Positions 6,867 to 7,279 of a DNA stretch of 7,279 nucleotides are shown here, in pieces. Origin of the DNA: an uncultured bacterium. GTDB lineage: Bacteria; Cyanobacteriota; Vampirovibrionia; Gastranaerophilales; Gastranaerophilaceae. Made by a program: the position numbers and the translations under genes. The stretch's first letter is position 1; each line of letters opens with the position of its first letter. A model generated the notes under the pieces. That model searched no databases and was not told the origin of the DNA. It saw nothing but the letters and a program-made list of their open reading frames with translations. The stretch spans positions 1 through 7,279 of the forward strand of contig CADCPD010000216.1 of assembly GCA_902803265.1 (NCBI GenBank), given 5' to 3'.

Positions 6867-6885
6867 AACACCCCTATGGGGTGTT
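6867..6885. promoter_or_regulatory. Perfect inverted repeat AACACCCC-TAT-GGGGTGTT at the predicted start site; possible metal-sensor operator
   Basis: Two exact 8-base arms (6867-6874 and 6878-6885) flank a 3-base centre and begin 3 bases downstream of the -10 box, covering the predicted +1. A C-tract/G-tract dyad flanked by A/T bases is the general form of operators bound by CsoR/RcnR/CstR-family repressors that sense copper, nickel/cobalt or persulfide. Placement at +1 is right for a repressor site, and the gene it controls encodes a metal-binding-type protein. Alternatively, it could act in RNA as a 5' stabilising hairpin. No U-tract follows, so a terminator is unlikely. The dyad and position are seen directly; the regulator family is inferred. 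Confidence 0.55.
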
Positions 6886-6909
6886 ACATTTATAAAAGAA
6901 AGGAAATTT

Positions 6910-7279
6910 ATGAAAAAGTTATTATCAGTTTTGTTTGTATTTGGTTTAATGCTTTTCACTATGAACTGTGTTTTTGCTTGTGAAAATTGCGACTGTGACA
7001 AACAAAAATGCAAATGTAAATGTGAAAATTGTGAAAAATCAAAATGTGAAAAGTGTAAATGCAGTGATGATTGTAAATGTAAAAAAGAAGGAAAATGTAA
7101 TTGCGAAAAATGTCCTTGCAAAGACAAATGCCAATGCAAAAACTGCAAAGCCAAAACAGAAAAATGCAATTGTTCTGAAGATTGCAAATGTAAAAAAGAA
7201 GGAAAATGTAACTGCGAAAAATGTCCTTGCAAAGACAAATGCCAATGCAAAAACTGCAAAGCCAAAACAGAAAAATGCA
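6910..7279 (+). CDS. Exported cysteine-rich metallothionein-like repeat protein (partial, open at right edge)
   Basis: 123 codons are visible and the frame runs off the window. Residues 1-23 are a clear signal peptide: two Lys, a hydrophobic core (LLSVLFVFGLMLF), then VFA before Cys24. VFAC could also be a marginal lipobox, making it a lipoprotein. The visible mature part (24-123) has 31 Cys in 100 residues, mostly as CxC, CxxC and CxxxC, with many Lys and Glu and no aromatic residue or His. This is the composition of metallothioneins, which bind Cu, Zn or Cd through thiolate clusters. Typical bacterial metallothioneins are short and cytosolic, so an exported, repeat-extended form is unusual. 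From residue 51 it is built of 37-residue repeats. The ATG at 6910 has a good Shine-Dalgarno (AGAAAGGA) five bases upstream. The consensus promoter and C4/G4 dyad suggest metal-regulated expression. Confidence 0.9.
   Translation, partial: MKKLLSVLFVFGLMLFTMNCVFACENCDCDKQKCKCKCENCEKSKCEKCKCSDDCKCKKEGKCNCEKCPCKDKCQCKNCKAKTEKCNCSEDCKCKKEGKCNCEKCPCKDKCQCKNCKAKTEKC
7060..7279 (+). repeat. 111-base tandem repeat within the cysteine-rich gene
   Basis: Unit 1 (7060-7170) is followed directly by unit 2 (7171-7279, cut two bases short by the window end). The period is 111 bases, or 37 codons. From 7075 and 7186 onward the copies differ at a single position (AAT versus AAC, both Asn). The first few codons differ more (SDD versus SED; AGT versus TCT for Ser). 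Near identity including silent sites points to recent duplication or ongoing homogenisation. More copies may follow beyond the edge. Confidence 0.95.

Noticed and set aside
6867..6885. Inverted repeat as a rho-independent terminator of the toxin/immunity locus
   Set aside because: No U-tract follows on either strand (ACATTTATAAAAG to the right, CTAATAATAAG to the left), and the dyad sits exactly at the predicted +1 of a strong promoter, which fits an operator better.
6777..7265. Long minus-strand open frame of 162 codons (and another at 7039-7245) rich in His/Phe/Leu
   Set aside because: It is the antisense of the cysteine-rich repeat gene. Its repetitive composition mirrors the 111-base units, and the plus strand has a promoter, Shine-Dalgarno and signal peptide.

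Overview
The window is AT-rich, gene-dense bacterial DNA. Short intergenic gaps, good Shine-Dalgarno sequences on most genes and one consensus sigma-70 promoter fit an anaerobic gut-type bacterium. The leaderless EF-hand/LysM protein and general style remind me of non-photosynthetic gut Cyanobacteria (Gastranaerophilales/Melainabacteria). That assignment is a low-confidence guess, because no phylogenetic marker gene is present.

Left part (1-1423), housekeeping/transport: the tail of one short-chain chromate-transporter-family gene and the complete second gene of the pair (stop and start overlap), then a convergent carbon-nitrogen hydrolase of the Nit2/omega-amidase type whose stop codon overlaps that of the transporter by 4 bases. 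A 168-base AT-rich divergent intergenic region follows.

Centre (1592-6831), the most interesting part: a likely polymorphic-toxin-type locus. It holds a 715-codon ORF (EF-hand pair, MORN/YwqK-like beta repeats, LysM-like module, long helical tail) and, in the SAME reading frame after a single TAA, an 898-codon ORF (glycine-zipper membrane-like segment, GxSxG serine hydrolase/lipase-3-like domain, helical 37-residue repeats, C-terminal domain resembling TNT/TreTu NAD-using toxins). The second ORF has no convincing start site, so the two look like one roughly 1,620-codon effector gene broken or recoded at codon 716. A 115-aa protein immediately downstream is the natural immunity candidate.

Right part (6835-7279): a near-perfect sigma-70 promoter (TTGACA-N17-TATTAT) overlaps or abuts a perfect 8-bp inverted repeat of the C4/G4 type seen in CsoR/RcnR-family metal-sensor operators. 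It drives an exported, extremely cysteine-rich, metallothionein-like protein built from 111-base tandem repeats, cut by the window end. This looks like an independent metal-responsive unit, not part of the toxin locus.
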